64,000 bases of DNA from Rhyacophila brunnea (GCA_022495005.1 JAGYXB010001569.1:930001-994000), one strand, 5' to 3'; positions 34,322 through 45,715 are shown, counted from the first letter of the stretch. Made by a program: numbers and translations. The notes: a model not told the origin generated them from the sequence alone.

Positions 34322-34682
34322 CAATGACATTATTAATGGACGACGCACTCAGTACAGTAGCTAGCAAGTAAATTCGCCCATAGTGACATTCGCACGTGCA
34401 TAGGTAGACGTCACGCAATATCCATTATGCGATATCACGCATCGGGAATTTATAGCAATATCACCTTTATTGATACGGCGTTAGAACAGTGTTTCTAGTA
34501 TCAATGTTCGTTTGAGCGAACCTGTTCGAACCGAACCATTCGGCAGAACCGACAAAAAGTTTCGCGAATTTATAGCAATATCACCTTTATTGTAATGGCA
34601 TTAGAACAGATTATGCTATTCGGCAGACCCGACAAAAAAAGTGAGTTTCCAGATGCTTCGTCCATATTTATTAATGTTATTG
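34322..34682. mobile_element. hAT-type MITE, CAATGAC family, copy 1
   Basis: The ends CAATGACATTATTAATGGACGA and the inverse ...TTAATGTTATTG sit in a perfect 8-bp target duplication, GCTCCAAT (34314-34321 and 34683-34690). It has an internal tandem duplication of TATAGCAATATCACCTTTAT...CGGCAGA-CCGACAAAAA. Confidence 0.92.
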
Positions 34683-35082
34683 GCTCCAATGGATTCCCAA
34701 AAGGGCTGACCACATCCAGGAATAATAATTATTGTTGTCGGGAGATGAAATGTCAATGTGTTTTTGCGGTTTGTTAAAACACTCGATAAGTTATGGCGCG
34801 TCGTGTAAACTTTGAAAAGCTATTATCTCGCGCAGTGCCGCCGCTAGGAGCGCAGCTGCCCGTGTGCGATACAAAATAAACTTAATGATATTTATTTCTG
34901 TCATTATTTATTGCAGACATGCTGTGCAGTATCAATTTCAGTATAATCATATAACACCAAACAAATTGTTCATAACACTTGGGCAGATACATTATTATGA
35001 ATATGTATGTAAAAATTATAAATTACCAATCATTTACGTCGCGCACTCATAAAATTTTGTTATTATTCAGACTGGCGTCATT

Positions 35083-35914
35083 CAGTGGCGAAGGGTGGAG
35101 GTAGGCTGTTAGATTTGACATAAACAGTGCACATTAAACTTTGCCAGTCAAAAGTATTTGTTTTTATTGAACTAAGCTACAATTTACAGATGGAGTAGGT
35201 CAATTTAAAAAATCAATTAAACCCTACTAAAACAAAACCATAATAGTTATGTTATGATTTGGGCGATCCGACAAAATTGTGCACACTTTTTCATTCATAC
35301 TCTTTGGTTTTCGTTGAATAAAGGATATATATTACAAATGTTGGTCAGTTTTTTTAAAATTCATTAAGACCTGCTTAAGCCAAGCTAATATTATATAAAA
35401 ATATTATTATGCTTATCTATAAAATATCCATATTTATTATATTTGATTTATTGTCATAATTATAGATATGGTACTGTTCGCTTAAAGCGGATACAGCGGA
35501 AAACGCATTTTGAAAATAGCCGATAAACTGGATTATTTGTTAGGTTAACCTAACCAAACCTAACCTCACTTAACCTAACCTAACCTAACCTAACCCAACC
35601 TAACCTAACCTAAACTAACCCAAACTAACAAATAATCCAGTTTATCGGCTATTTTCAAAATGCGTTTTCCGCTGTATCCGCTTTAACCGAACAGTACCAT
35701 GGATATTTTATAGATAGACGAGTATTTCTTGACTATTATCTAATTATGGCTTGGCTTTCGCAGCGTATAATAAAATGAATTTTAATAACTAACCAACACC
35801 ATCTGTGAATAATTGTAGTCTTCGTTCAGTGAAAACAAATACGTTTCATTGACAAAGTTTAGTATGTATTATTTATATTGGATCTTAACAGCCTACCTCC
35901 ACCCTTCGCCACTA
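35083..35914. mobile_element. hAT-type MITE, CAGTGGCG family, copy 2 (with nested palindrome)
   Basis: The ends are CAGTGGCGAAGGGTGGAGG and the inverse ...CCCTTCGCCACTA. The flanks share CGTCAT but the duplication has decayed. A foldback element (35470-35699) is inserted in its middle. Confidence 0.85.
35470..35699. repeat. Near-perfect inverted repeat with AACCT array as loop
   Basis: Arms of about 74 bp (35470-35543 and 35626-35699) differ by essentially one base. The 80 bp between them are a degenerate (AACCT)n array. The inner end of the arms (ATAATCCAGT-TATCGGCTATTTTC) is shared with element T. Confidence 0.93.
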
Positions 35915-36168
35915 CGTCATAGTATAATATATTATTATATCTAGTATGGTTTCATTAAATGAAATACTCTCAAATAACGTAAATTACCAATCATTATTTA
36001 CGTCGCACATTTCAACAATTAAAAAATATTATTATTCAGACTACAGTCATAATAGTATATTACATATATCAAGTATCATTGGAGACAGCTTGGAGAGGAA
36101 GCCTGCGACCGCTCTTTGATTCAGCTGTCTACGTTTTTCCGAACACGTTTTGCACATAAGAATGCGGT

Positions 36169-36403
36169 ACCCACGATGGCCGCGCGGCTTAAGCGTCGGC
36201 CTATAACTCCGTGGGTGCCGAGGTCGAATCCTGGGTCTGGCAAGAACACATATTATTTTTCAATTTTGTATACGAGTCAGAGTATGGCCCTAATAGGTTG
36301 AGCAAGTGGCTAACATCCATTTCTCGTAAAACAAAATCTGTTAATAAAAAACCTCCACTCTGTGGAGCCCCATAATATGATCTTATTAGGATCGGATATG
36401 GTC
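36169..36403 (+). mobile_element. tRNA-derived SINE
   Basis: The head is ACCCACGATGGCCGCGCGGC. The B box is altered (AGGTCGAATCC) and the tail ends GATCGGATATGGTC. Same family as 20625-20853. Confidence 0.85.
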
Positions 36404-36867
36404 AACACGTGGAACCTCTGATCTAAAATCTATGTTTCTCCTGTCTCTGGTAGTCCAGTGCGTAAGAAGTTTGCCTTTTATCCAGGGGCTCAAGGTCACA
36501 ATATATTTATGTGATTTTCTCAAAGTATTGGGTATTTGCGATTGTTTCACTTAAATTACTAACTACACTACTGTCATTAGGTTTCATGTCCTGTTATAGT
36601 GTTGAAAAGAATATATTATAATTAATATGTGTATTTTTTTTAACCTGCGGTTTTCGGCGGCTAAAATAATCTTAAAAACCCAAATAATAGTACCTAGCCA
36701 CCCCTTTTATACGTAATTCATTGTTAAATTTCAAGTTACAGTTGGTTTTTATATCAATAGAAGGGTTTTGAATATATTTTCTACTACCACAAAAAAAAAT
36801 ACATGAATAATGATAATAGTCGGCACAACCCTTAGTGCAGGTTTCAAAATGTATGAATAGTGTAGAG
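36404..36867. other. Unassigned region
   Basis: No frame or family recognised. Confidence 0.35.
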
Positions 36868-36995
36868 CAGTGGTGCCCAACCTTTAGTCTATCTCGAGAA
36901 AATTAAGAATTTAAAAATTTTAGGCTAGCGACGCATAGGACGATGACCTACACAATAATATTACACTACTACTGTTTATTGCTACTTCTAATCTA

Positions 36996-37196
36996 CTACA
37001 AATTAAAAACAATACAGGACAAACAAAACTTATTAATAATTAATATGTCGTCAAAGCGTTTTTTGTGCATTGCAAGTATATGTGCAATCTGAAATGAATC
37101 AATTGTAGCAGCTCTTGATTTAGTTACGGACTTAGTAAATATAGATTGTTGGGCAACTAATGTGGCTTTCAATTCTTCCACTTTAGATTTTCTTAA
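36996..37196 (-). pseudogene. hAT transposase-like fragment (GTF2IRD2/EPM2AIP1 type)
   Basis: About 67 residues are open: KVEELKATLVAQQSIFTK, then AATIDSFQIAHILAMHKKRF. This resembles the segment after the zinc finger in domesticated hAT relatives (QQ-x-x-F-x-K, then ASF-x-x-x-x-x-LA-x-x-x-KPF-x-D). The frame is cut by the nested MITE on its N-terminal side and by a stop on the other. Confidence 0.6.
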
Positions 37197-38007
37197 ACCG
37201 ACGTCCCTAGACAAAATGACGCCCTAGGCAGTATGAAAATGCCACCCCATTTTTTATACAGTATTTTTAATCATCCTTTCATGACTCCAATTTAAAAAAA
37301 TAACTAACAAAATAGTATATAGGTAGGTATCACTAAAACATAGAAAGTTAAATTTATCCCCAAAAATGGGGATTTTTGACGTTGGAAATATAGTGGCTTC
37401 TCATGCATTTTTGCGATACATTAATTTACTCTGTCTGAGGAATTAAGGGTGATCTGTGTCGCTTTTCCTCTTCACAAAACTTGGCAACATTTGTAATGAT
37501 ATTTTTAGCCTGAGATCGCAAAGGTTTAGGCATTACTAAATCGATAATCGATATAATGACGGAACAACCTTCGATACAGACTAATATCGTTTACCAGGAG
37601 TGGTAGGTTAGATGCTCTCTGTTAGAAGAGGAGGGTGCATCTTTAGTTCTGACGATAAATACAATTTCCGTGCACACTGGTTAATAAGTCAGACTGTATT
37701 TATTTGAAAATCGGTACGTCTCGTTTATGGTCACCGAGCACGTCGAAAGGCAACGGAAGTACACTAGACATTGCAAACCCGACAAAATAATTAAAGTCCT
37801 GTTAAACCTTTTATGTTAATTAATACATTTTGTGTCCAACCAGTGAGCTGATTTTTTGAATTGAAAGATATTTTCGTAATTAAGTTTAGGTACCTACTTA
37901 GCTATTTCTGTATATTATACCAAATAGTTCTCCTCGATTTCCCGCCCTTCCAGTAACTGCCGCCCCTAAGCGACCCTCAATCTGCCTACCCCCAGGGGAC
38001 GTCACTG
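37197..38007. mobile_element. hAT-type MITE, CAGTGACG family, copy 2 (nested, inverted)
   Basis: It is inverted relative to 30979-31510: CCTAGACAAAATGACGCCC near the left end, and CCTACCCCCAGGGGACGTCACTG at the right end. Its left end is eroded. It sits inside the 36868-38174 element. Confidence 0.8.
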
Positions 38008-38332
38008 GCTGTTAATAGGATATTCAGTACCATATTTTTTTATGAACCGTTGTAAAATGTTGCACTTTTTTTCAATAGCAACTGTGTAATAAAACTTAGC
38101 AATAGCAACGCGAGCCACATTAAAACGGTACGCGAGCAACACGTTGCTCACGAGCTACGGGTTGGGCACCACTGGTAGAGAAATATGGGGTAAAACAGCC
38201 TACTGGATTATATTAATTTAAACACACTCATAATAATTAGTGATGAACATTGTATAAGATATATATTTTGTGATCACCTTTTCGCCTAATGACGTACATA
38301 TTTGAAATTTTATAACTCTCATTATCATCATC

Positions 38333-38827
38333 AGGGGCGCAACAACCCGGTGTGGGTCTTGGCCTCCTCCAACAGCTCCCTCCACCTGTCCCTATCCATT
38401 GTGGCCGCTTTCCAATTCGGTACCCCCACAATACTGCAGTCACTGGCAGCTCCATCCAACCAGCGAATCTTTGGCCTACCTCTTCTTCTACGCCCTATTG
38501 GATTGCCGGACATCACTCTCTTTGCCAGTTCATTATCATTCATACGGTGCACATGACCTAGCCATCGCAGTCTCTCAATCTTAATTGATTGAACTGCGCT
38601 GCAATCTTCGTACAGCCCGTAGAGCTCAGCATTATATCTTCTACCCCAATTGGTGCCGTCCCTGATCGGTCCATATATACGGCGGAGAATTTTTCTTTCA
38701 AAGATGTTCAGGGCTCGTTCATTTCGCAGAGTTAATGTCCAGGTTTCCGATGCGTAGGTGAGCACTGGCTTTACAAGTGTCTTGTAAAGAGTACTTTTAG
38801 TTTGGCGAGATAGTATGCGGGACTTAA
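38333..38827 (-). pseudogene. RTE-like LINE ORF2 C-terminus (longest copy)
   Basis: About 160 residues are open on the - strand. In order: STLYKTLVKPVLTYASETW, then ERALNIFERKILRRIYGP, YNAELYGLYED, RLRWLGHVHRMND, GRRRRGRPKIRWLDG and DRWRELLEEAKTHTGLLRP with a stop. It is followed by a TCATCATC run (ATG repeat on the coding strand). The polymerase core is missing. This is a 5'-truncated insertion, the best reference for the other fragments here. Confidence 0.9.
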
Positions 38828-39234
38828 AATGTCTTAAAATTTTATAACTCTACTACCTAATAGTAAATCCATACATTGGAATGTAGATTTTTATAATATT
38901 AACTATTTTTGGGAATCGTAGTAAATTAATGATAATATGATAGGAGGTAATAGATAAACCACCTGTAAAACCGTTTCGCTATAATATTAAAAGTATATAA
39001 TCATAAAACCAGACAGCGTAATCCCATTTGATGGTAATTATATCCATTAACTTTACGTTAATTAAAAATAACTGAGTTTTAATATTTTATTTCCATTTTG
39101 ATGTATTAAATAATGAGCAATATTACAGATATCGTTTTATATAGATATCAATTGATTAAAGTTATTTTTTTACAGTCTGCAGACAAAACGTTACTGTTAA
39201 GTTTACGAGCCATAGAATTGTACAATATTTAAAA
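38828..39234. other. Unassigned AT-rich region
   Basis: Nothing recognised. Confidence 0.35.
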
Positions 39235-39655
39235 ATAATTACAAGATAAAAAGAACTTTTTATATACAACGTTTTTAAATTTTCTGTTGAATCTAAACTT
39301 GACTTGACTAGCTTAACGATCAAAAAAAATTATACTTGATAGAAATAACACTTAAATGTCATTTTGACATGTCATATTGACTTTCATAGTACCCCAGACT
39401 CCTCCCCTAGCAACCAATAATGGTATCGAAATAACTTTTCATACAAAACAGAATTATTAACTGAAAATTAATTCAGTTATACTTAAAGATGGCTAAAAGT
39501 ATTTAAAAATTAATTGGCATCGTGTTCTGATATATTCTAAAAGTTTGAAATGTCTAGCTAGTCGGGAAGTTAGTTAAAAATCGATTGCAAGATTTGTACC
39601 GGACAAAGAACCACCGGACAGATAAGAATACGAGCTAAGAAAAACGTTGTAATAA
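39235..39655 (-). repeat. Dispersed repeat L, inverted copy
   Basis: It is the inverse of 22470-22945, from TACAAGATAAAAAGAACTTT to CGAGCTAAGAAAAACGTTGT. Confidence 0.75.
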
Positions 39656-39818
39656 AAATACATACCTACCTTCCCCAAAAATTAATACTCATTAGACCAG
39701 AAACGCAATTCTTGGTAAGGCTTCTACATATCTATCGATAATACCAAGTCAGAAAAGCTACCCGGTCGGCCAAATTGAATCATTTTGAAATCTGGGTATT
39801 CCCAATGTTAATAGGTCA

Positions 39819-40210
39819 CATGTAAATTGTACGTAAAACATTTCACCGTAGCACAGTTCACCGTAAGGCTTCTATCGGAAAGAGATGACCGTATAGTATA
39901 CGGTCTCCAATTTTATTAAATTCAATATGAACATTAATTCAATATTTTCATAGACGATTTTGACAAAAATCATGAATTCAAGAATGAAGACCTAACTTAA
40001 CCTAACAAATAATCCAGTATATCGGCTATTAAAAAAAATTGTTTGCCACTGGCTTCCTGTAAACCGACAAGAACAGTGTTTTATCAAGACATGAATTTTA
40101 TCTTAGTACTATACGGCCCAAATTTAATATACGACCATATATTTCCGATACAACATTTCACGATGAAATTTGATATGGCGAACTGCATACGTACAAATTT
40201 CCGGACACAG
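39819..40210 (+). mobile_element. Foldback element T with TTAGG centre
   Basis: A full copy: CATGTAAATTGTACGTAAAAC to GTACAAATTTCCGGACAC. The centre reads CCTAACTTAACCTAACAAAT. Confidence 0.8.
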
Positions 40211-40243
40211 AGTTAATAACATTTAACCTTTATTGGCTGAGTC

Positions 40244-40612
40244 CAATGACATTATTAATAGACGACGCACTCAGTACAGTAGCTAGCAAGTAAATTCGCC
40301 CATAGTGACATTCGCACGTGCATAGGTAGACGTCACGCAATATCCATTATGCGATATCACGCATCGGGAATTTAAAGCATTATCACCTTTATTGTAACGG
40401 CGTTAGAACAGTGTTTCTAGTATCAATGTTCGTTTGAGCGAACCTGTTCGAACCGAACCATTCGGCAGACCCGACAAAAAGTTTCGGGAATTTATAGCAA
40501 TATCACCTTTATTGTAATGGCGTTAGAACAGATTATGCCATTCGGCAGACCCGACAAAAAAAAGTGAGCGTCATTTTTTTTTCCAGATGCTTCGTCCATA
40601 TTAATGTCATTG
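40244..40612. mobile_element. hAT-type MITE, CAATGAC family, copy 2
   Basis: It is highly similar to 34322-34682 and flanked by a perfect but different 8-bp target duplication, GCTGAGTC (40236-40243 and 40613-40620). An independent, probably recent insertion. Confidence 0.93.
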
Positions 40613-41135
40613 GCTGAGTCAAACCGCAACTCAATAACGTACAATTCGTGTTCTTCCTTATCATTTTAAATTATCTATAGGTACTTATCTTATCAATTAT
40701 TTTAAAAGTTCAATAATTCCTTATACAACTTTACGAATTAAATTTATTTGAGAACATCGCTATATTGTGGCTTTGCGTTTTATTAAAACTCTTTTTTCCT
40801 TAAAGTGTTGCCACTATGAAACGCGTGGCTTGTCTATTTTCACGGAATATCACTGCTAAATTTGTTAGAAAAAATATTACTTAAATGAATATCTATCCAT
40901 ATCGGAAACACGAGTTTTAAAATATTTCTACATTGTTCAAAATTAACAAGCGAGCAAATAAATTACTTGGGGTCAACTTTATCCCTACATTCCTTATTGC
41001 TACAAAATTCTATTCTTTATATTTCAATAGTTTTTGTCAGAAAAACTTACGTGATTTTTTTTATTCTCGAGAAGAGCGAGATGGATTATTTGATGCGCCG
41101 TATGGTGATCATATTATGCTCCAGTATTAAGGCTC
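40613..41135. other. Unassigned AT-rich region
   Basis: Nothing recognised. Confidence 0.35.
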
Positions 41136-41734
41136 CAGTGGCAAAGAGTGGAGGCAGGCTTTGTAGATCTGTCATAAATAGTGCACACTAAACTTTGTCA
41201 GGCATATGTATTTGTTTTCATTGAAATAAGACTACAATTTACAGACAATATTAGTTAGTTTTTAAAATTCAATTAAACCATGCGAAAACCAAGCCATAAT
41301 AGATAATAGTTAAAAAATACTCGTCTATCTATAAAATATCTAAAATTATGCAATTAAATCATACATAACTTTGGATATTTTATAAATAGAATAATATTTT
41401 TATCTATTATAGTTTAGTTTAGACAGGGCTTAATGAATTAAAAAAAATGATCCAACAATATGTGTAATATGTATTCTTAATCCAACTAAAACTAATAAGT
41501 ATGAATGAAAAGTGTGCACAATTCTGTCGTATCGCCCAAAGTATACCAAAACTATTATGGTTTAGTTTAGGCAGAGCTTAATTAACTTAATTTATTTTTA
41601 AAAACTAATCAACACTATCTGTAAAATTGTATTCTTAGTTCAATAAAAACAAACACGTATGACTTACAAAGTTTAATGTGCACTATTTATGGCAGATCTT
41701 ACTCGTAACAACATACTTCCACCCTTCACTACTG
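41136..41734. mobile_element. hAT-type MITE, CAGTGGCG family, copy 3
   Basis: The ends are CAGTGGCAAAGAGTGGAGG and ...CACCCTTCACTACTG. The flanks (TAAGGCTC and ATATGCTC) are only partly alike. The inside matches copies at 48145 and 57017. Confidence 0.85.
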
Positions 41735-41879
41735 ATATGCTCCAGCTAAAGTGCAAACATGGCCGAAAAAAGAAAGAAGAAAATTGTACTGTTTCTCGTA
41801 AGCTTTTGCGAATTCTCAATGAACCGGTTTTTAATATCCATGTGCTTGCTTTTTCGTACAAGGTGGTTGTTAGTAATTT

Positions 41880-41998
41880 TTAACAATCACAAACACCCAG
41901 GCTTTGAGAAAAACACATACATATTGTGTCCTCACCGGGATCGAACCCAGAACTCTCGGGTGGAAGGCCAGCGCCTTACGCACTGCACCACGAGAGCC
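41880..41998 (-). mobile_element. SINE-like element with tRNA-Gly-like head
   Basis: The - strand reads GGCTCTCGTGGTGCAGTGC, then a CTTCCAC loop (TCC anticodon position, as in tRNA-Gly), then a near-perfect B box GGTTCGATCCC, then a tail ending TGGGTGTTTGTG. The anticodon stem does not pair well, so it is a derived element and not a tRNA gene. Confidence 0.55.
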
Positions 41999-42444
41999 GC
42001 TCAATGAACCCCGTTGGGAATTCCCGTTATAGTTTCTAACAATTACGTATGTAACTATTAGCAGACTCATATCCGAAATTTTGTCTGTTAAATAAAATAA
42101 ACTAAATGCTTAACAAGTGCCCGCATACGACAGTATAGTGATACTATATTTACAGTTAACTTTTCGAAGCGTGTTAATAATAATATTAAAATGTATTCAC
42201 ATATGTATATAGCTTCAAACCGATTATCGATTAATAGGTCGGGTAATGCTTACGGGATTCCAATTTAAAAATGTCAATAAAGTGGTTTTCTTTAATATCT
42301 TTCGACCGTATCACAGTTATCGTGAGCTGTTCTATTTAATTGGATGCGGCGTCGAAGACCTGGGGCCTTATGTTGTAACTTGCGAGTTGAAGTCGCCCGG
42401 CGACATGACGTCATATGACATCATTGTGACGTACTACCGGAGTG
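41999..42444. other. Unassigned region
   Basis: No frame or family recognised. Confidence 0.35.
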
Positions 42445-42600
42445 GTCCCGTGCGGCTCTGCTCGGGACAAAATGAGGGCTTAAATTCTTTGATCTGGCAC
42501 ACGTAAGGGTTATGTTAGCCGGCCGCGTATGACGTGGCTGCATATACATAACGGGAGCGGAGGTGGGAATTTTACACACTACCGGAGTGAGTCAATAGCA
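42445..42600 (+). repeat. Dispersed repeat K, copy 1
   Basis: It shares GTCCCGTGCGGCTC-G-CTCGGGAC, then GGCTG-GCATATA-A and GGTGGGAA-TTTA with 49186-49310. GC-richer; probably a LINE or old element piece. Identity unknown. Confidence 0.5.
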
Positions 42601-42859
42601 TTCGAGAGATTAACGCTACTCTAATACTGGCGTTATTTATTGTCCCCATACACAAATAGGTGTTTCAGCATAATAATAGATATGGTTAGCCGTGTGCATT
42701 GAGCGGCTCGCCTCGATGCGTGTATTGAGCTTACGTCACAATTACGTCATTTCGTCGGGTGTCTTCATGTCACAAGTTATAACATAGGGTATTTGGCAGC
42801 GAAAGTGGGATGAAACGACCAAGGGCCGGTACACTTATTTGTTTTTCCCTAATATAAAA

Positions 42860-43240
42860 TGGTAATTGGAGATAACCATGTTGACTCCTGACAACTACAC
42901 CAATCAATTTTTGACAGGCCATGGTGGGTTCGCTGCCAAGCTCTTTGAGTTTGAACTTGCTACCCGACCGACATGACCATGCGGCGTAGAAAAACAGGAT
43001 GCAAACTACATCCTCTGGGAATGCTCGAAAATGTGCTCCGAGAAGAAAGAGACGCTCAAGTCGGTCCAACCAGCTGTTGGGCCCATCGGGCCGTCTGACC
43101 TGGTCGGCACAAAGGCCAATTATCTTGCTTTTAGAAAATTTGTGGCGTCTTGTCTCATCTCTTCACATAATTTTTGCTGTCCGTATGATTAGCTTCGTTT
43201 TTTGTTACCTGTATATATAATATTTTAAATTAATTTTCTT
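42860..43240 (+). pseudogene. R1-like LINE polymerase C-terminus
   Basis: One frame reads QFLTGHGGFAAKLFEFELA, then a Cys-type end (C-x-C-G...DANYILWEC), then VGPIGPSDLVGTKANYLAFR, the standard end of R1/I-type insect LINE proteins. A TGA at 42974-42976 falls where the first cysteine of the knuckle is expected. Its 3' region (CTCCCTCGGCACTTTGCATT) runs to about 43320. Confidence 0.8.
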
Positions 43241-43254
43241 TTGGTTTATTTTAT

Positions 43255-43700
43255 TCTTTGTGCCTTTTATCTCCCTCGGCACTTTGCATTAGAGTAAAAT
43301 CAGTAAACTCATTCCAAAGCTCACTGCATATATACCCCTTTTCCAGGAACGCCTTCAGTTATTAATGAAAACATATTATTATCAGTTAATTGTGGCTAAA
43401 AAAGGCACTAATTTTTTCTAAACTTAATACATATAACAAGTTATCCAAAATGTAAGAGAATCTTGGTTACTAACGTTCCATCCAATTTTATTATACTGTG
43501 TCTTATTTTAAAGTCATGTAAATTCAGTCAAAGCACATTTGCATGGCGAGCATGGCGACCTCGGTCATGGGTAACTGCTCCTGAGAAATTCCCAGTCATA
43601 AAAAAAATGATGCTTCACAGCCAAACGTAGGGTCCCGTGATACGCCCGATTAAGACTGGGTATGGACCGTTCCTAGAAAAGGGGTCTATATGCAAACACA
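43255..43700 (+). repeat. LINE (R1-like) 3' region pieces
   Basis: 43265-43325 carries the CGGCACTTTGCATTAGAG motif. 43520-43680 carries AACTGCTCCTGAG, GGTCCCGTGATACGCCCG and GATTAAGACTGGG, as in 28924-29340. Confidence 0.6.
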
Positions 43701-44494
43701 CTTAAATAACTAAAATTAATTACTTGATGTATGTATGTGATGTATGGTTATATTTTTAATTATTGGCATTTGCTTCTCTTCTTGGTCGTGCACTTATGGT
43801 TGAGGATCGTGACCACGAAAGCATTTGCTGGCGTAACTTAAAAATCTCCTCTCTCCTATAAAATTTAGTTTTCAATATAGACACCCTTCTGAGGAACAAA
43901 TTTATATTGGCAATGTCCTACAAATTAGATGAACCCAGTCCTGATAACAAATATGTATTTAATTATGTAAATTAAGTACATAACTACTATAATTTAAATT
44001 GTATTATATTTTAATTACGCTAATATCGTATATCACTAGTTTACAGAAAAAAAATTAGAGCCAATTTAGATGTCCTAATTATCTAATAGGTATGGAGTTG
44101 ATTTTACTTATTTTAAAATAACAGTAGGTATAGGTCCATGCTTTGTAACCAAACACATAACATATTCAAACATCACAATGTGAACCCTACTTGTAGATTT
44201 CGAGACAAGCGTTCTGTCCATTATTCCACTGCTATTGAGATTTAAATATTATTCATAATATTATCAGTTAAAATGAGCCCAACGGGGGTTGAAGTTTTGA
44301 GAAGATAGTGAATTCGCATTATTAACTGAAGTTTTATTTTTGAAACTATCAAAAACCAAAGTTCTTTGTAAAAGGGAGTATTCAATAGAACCTACATAAT
44401 ATTATTTAAACTTTCAGTAAAAGTTTTAATAGTATTCAAAATATACCGAAAAGCTTTTAACAATAGACCACTTAAGAGCTGGTACTCAGAATTT
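43701..44494. other. Unassigned AT-rich region
   Basis: A short patch at 43770-43825 resembles 63705-63760 (CGTG-CTT-TTATG-TTGAGGATC). Otherwise nothing recognised. Confidence 0.35.
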
Positions 44495-44840
44495 TAAGCC
44501 CAGGTGCATGTGCATACATAATGCTGAGCTCTACGGGCTGTACGAAGATTGCAGCGCAGTTCAATCAACTAAGATTAGGAGACTGCGATGGCTAGGTCAT
44601 GTGCACCGTATGAATGACAATGAACCGGCAAAGAGAGTGATGTCCAGCAATCCAATAGGACGTAGAAGAAGAGGGAGGCCAAAGATTCGCTGGTTAGATG
44701 GAGCTGCCAGTGACTGCCGTATTCTGGGGGTACCAAATTGGAAAGCGGCCACACTGGATAGGACAGGTGGAGGGAGCTGTTGGAGGAGGCCAGGACCCAC
44801 ACCGGGTTGTCGCGCCCCTGATGATGATGATGATGCATGT
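44495..44840 (+). pseudogene. RTE-like LINE ORF2 C-terminus with (ATG)n tail
   Basis: It reads HNAELYGLYEDCSAVQS, then RRLRWLGHVHRMND, GRRRRGRPKIRWLDG and GVPNWKAATLDR; a shift gives the end. TGATGATGATGATG follows at 44819. It is very close to 38333-38827 but shorter. Confidence 0.88.
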
Positions 44841-45107
44841 GCATACTTGAATGGATTTGTAATATACATAATTATTGGTCTGCCTAAGTGAAGGTCTCCT
44901 CTAGCTTCTTCCGCTTTTTTCTGTATCAAGCTCTCCGCGGTCACGTAGTTCAGTACGATATTATTTTAATGTACATAATGTAATCTATTCTTTGAAAGAT
45001 TTTAGCCTCAAAACTGTTCACACCGATCATACAATTATTCAATTATACCAGAAGCATTAAACAAAGTGTATTTCTCATTAATAAATTATATATTATATTA
45101 TTAGCAC

Positions 45108-45232
45108 GTGCGATCCTAAGAAGATCTTAATATAGGCCTCCGCATAGTGCAGGTTTTATTAACAGATTTTCGTTTTTACGAGAAACGGATGTTAGCCACT
45201 TGTTCAACCTATTAAGTCCATACTCTTGAGTC
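45108..45232 (-). mobile_element. tRNA-derived SINE, tail half
   Basis: It contains GGCCTCCGCATAG, the CGAGAAACGGATGTTAGCC body and TCCATACTCTTGAGTC. The tRNA-like head is missing. Confidence 0.75.
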
Positions 45233-45357
45233 CAAACCAATACCATTCTTATATAGGGAAACAATTCAAAATACCTTGTTCTAAAATAATGGTGTTCGAA
45301 AATTTTGCACAATTTTTGAAGTAAATCTGTTTATTTTTTACCACGTTTTTATTCGTA

Positions 45358-45715
45358 TCCGGAAATTTGTACGTAAACAGCTCAACGCAGGACATTTATT
45401 CGTACGCCGCAGTACGTGAAACATGAGTTCGTGTAACATTTTAATCAAATGACGAGTCCTTCGTATGCTACATGATGTGGCGAATTTTATGAGATGTCTT
45501 TACTAGGTTAGGCTAGGTTAGGTTAGGGTTAATCTAATTGGAACAGTACTATTTGCAAACTATCGCCGCATTTTGTAAGATACGTACGGTGAAATGTTCA
45601 ACGAAGAACTCGTCATTTGATAAAATGCTATACGAACTCATGTTTCACGTACTGCGGCGCACGAATAAGTTTCTCACGATGAACTGCATACGTACAACTT
45701 ACATGTAACCGTTTT
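45358..45715. mobile_element. Long palindromic element with TTAGG-type centre
   Basis: The left arm (45358-45470) and right arm (45600-45715) are inverse, sharing CGCAGTACGTGAAACATGAG and TCAAATGACGAGT. The centre holds TAGGTTAGGCTAGGTTAGG (45507-45528). The outermost ends (TTGTACGTA-..CAG/TGCATACGTACAA) look like those of element T. Confidence 0.8.

Larger units (their letters stand above)
36868..38174 (-). mobile_element. hAT-type element remnant with CAGTGGTGCCCAACC ends
   Basis: The ends CAGTGGTGCCCAACC and GGTTGGGCACCACTG are exact inverses, with GTAGAG directly outside both (36862-36867 and 38175-38180; a decayed 8-bp duplication is likely). It contains a short transposase-like frame (36996-37196) and is split by a second MITE (37197-38007). 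Confidence 0.8.

Noticed and set aside
41929..41998. Functional tRNA-Gly gene
   Set aside because: Good B box and a TCC loop, but the anticodon stem mispairs and a SINE-like tail follows.
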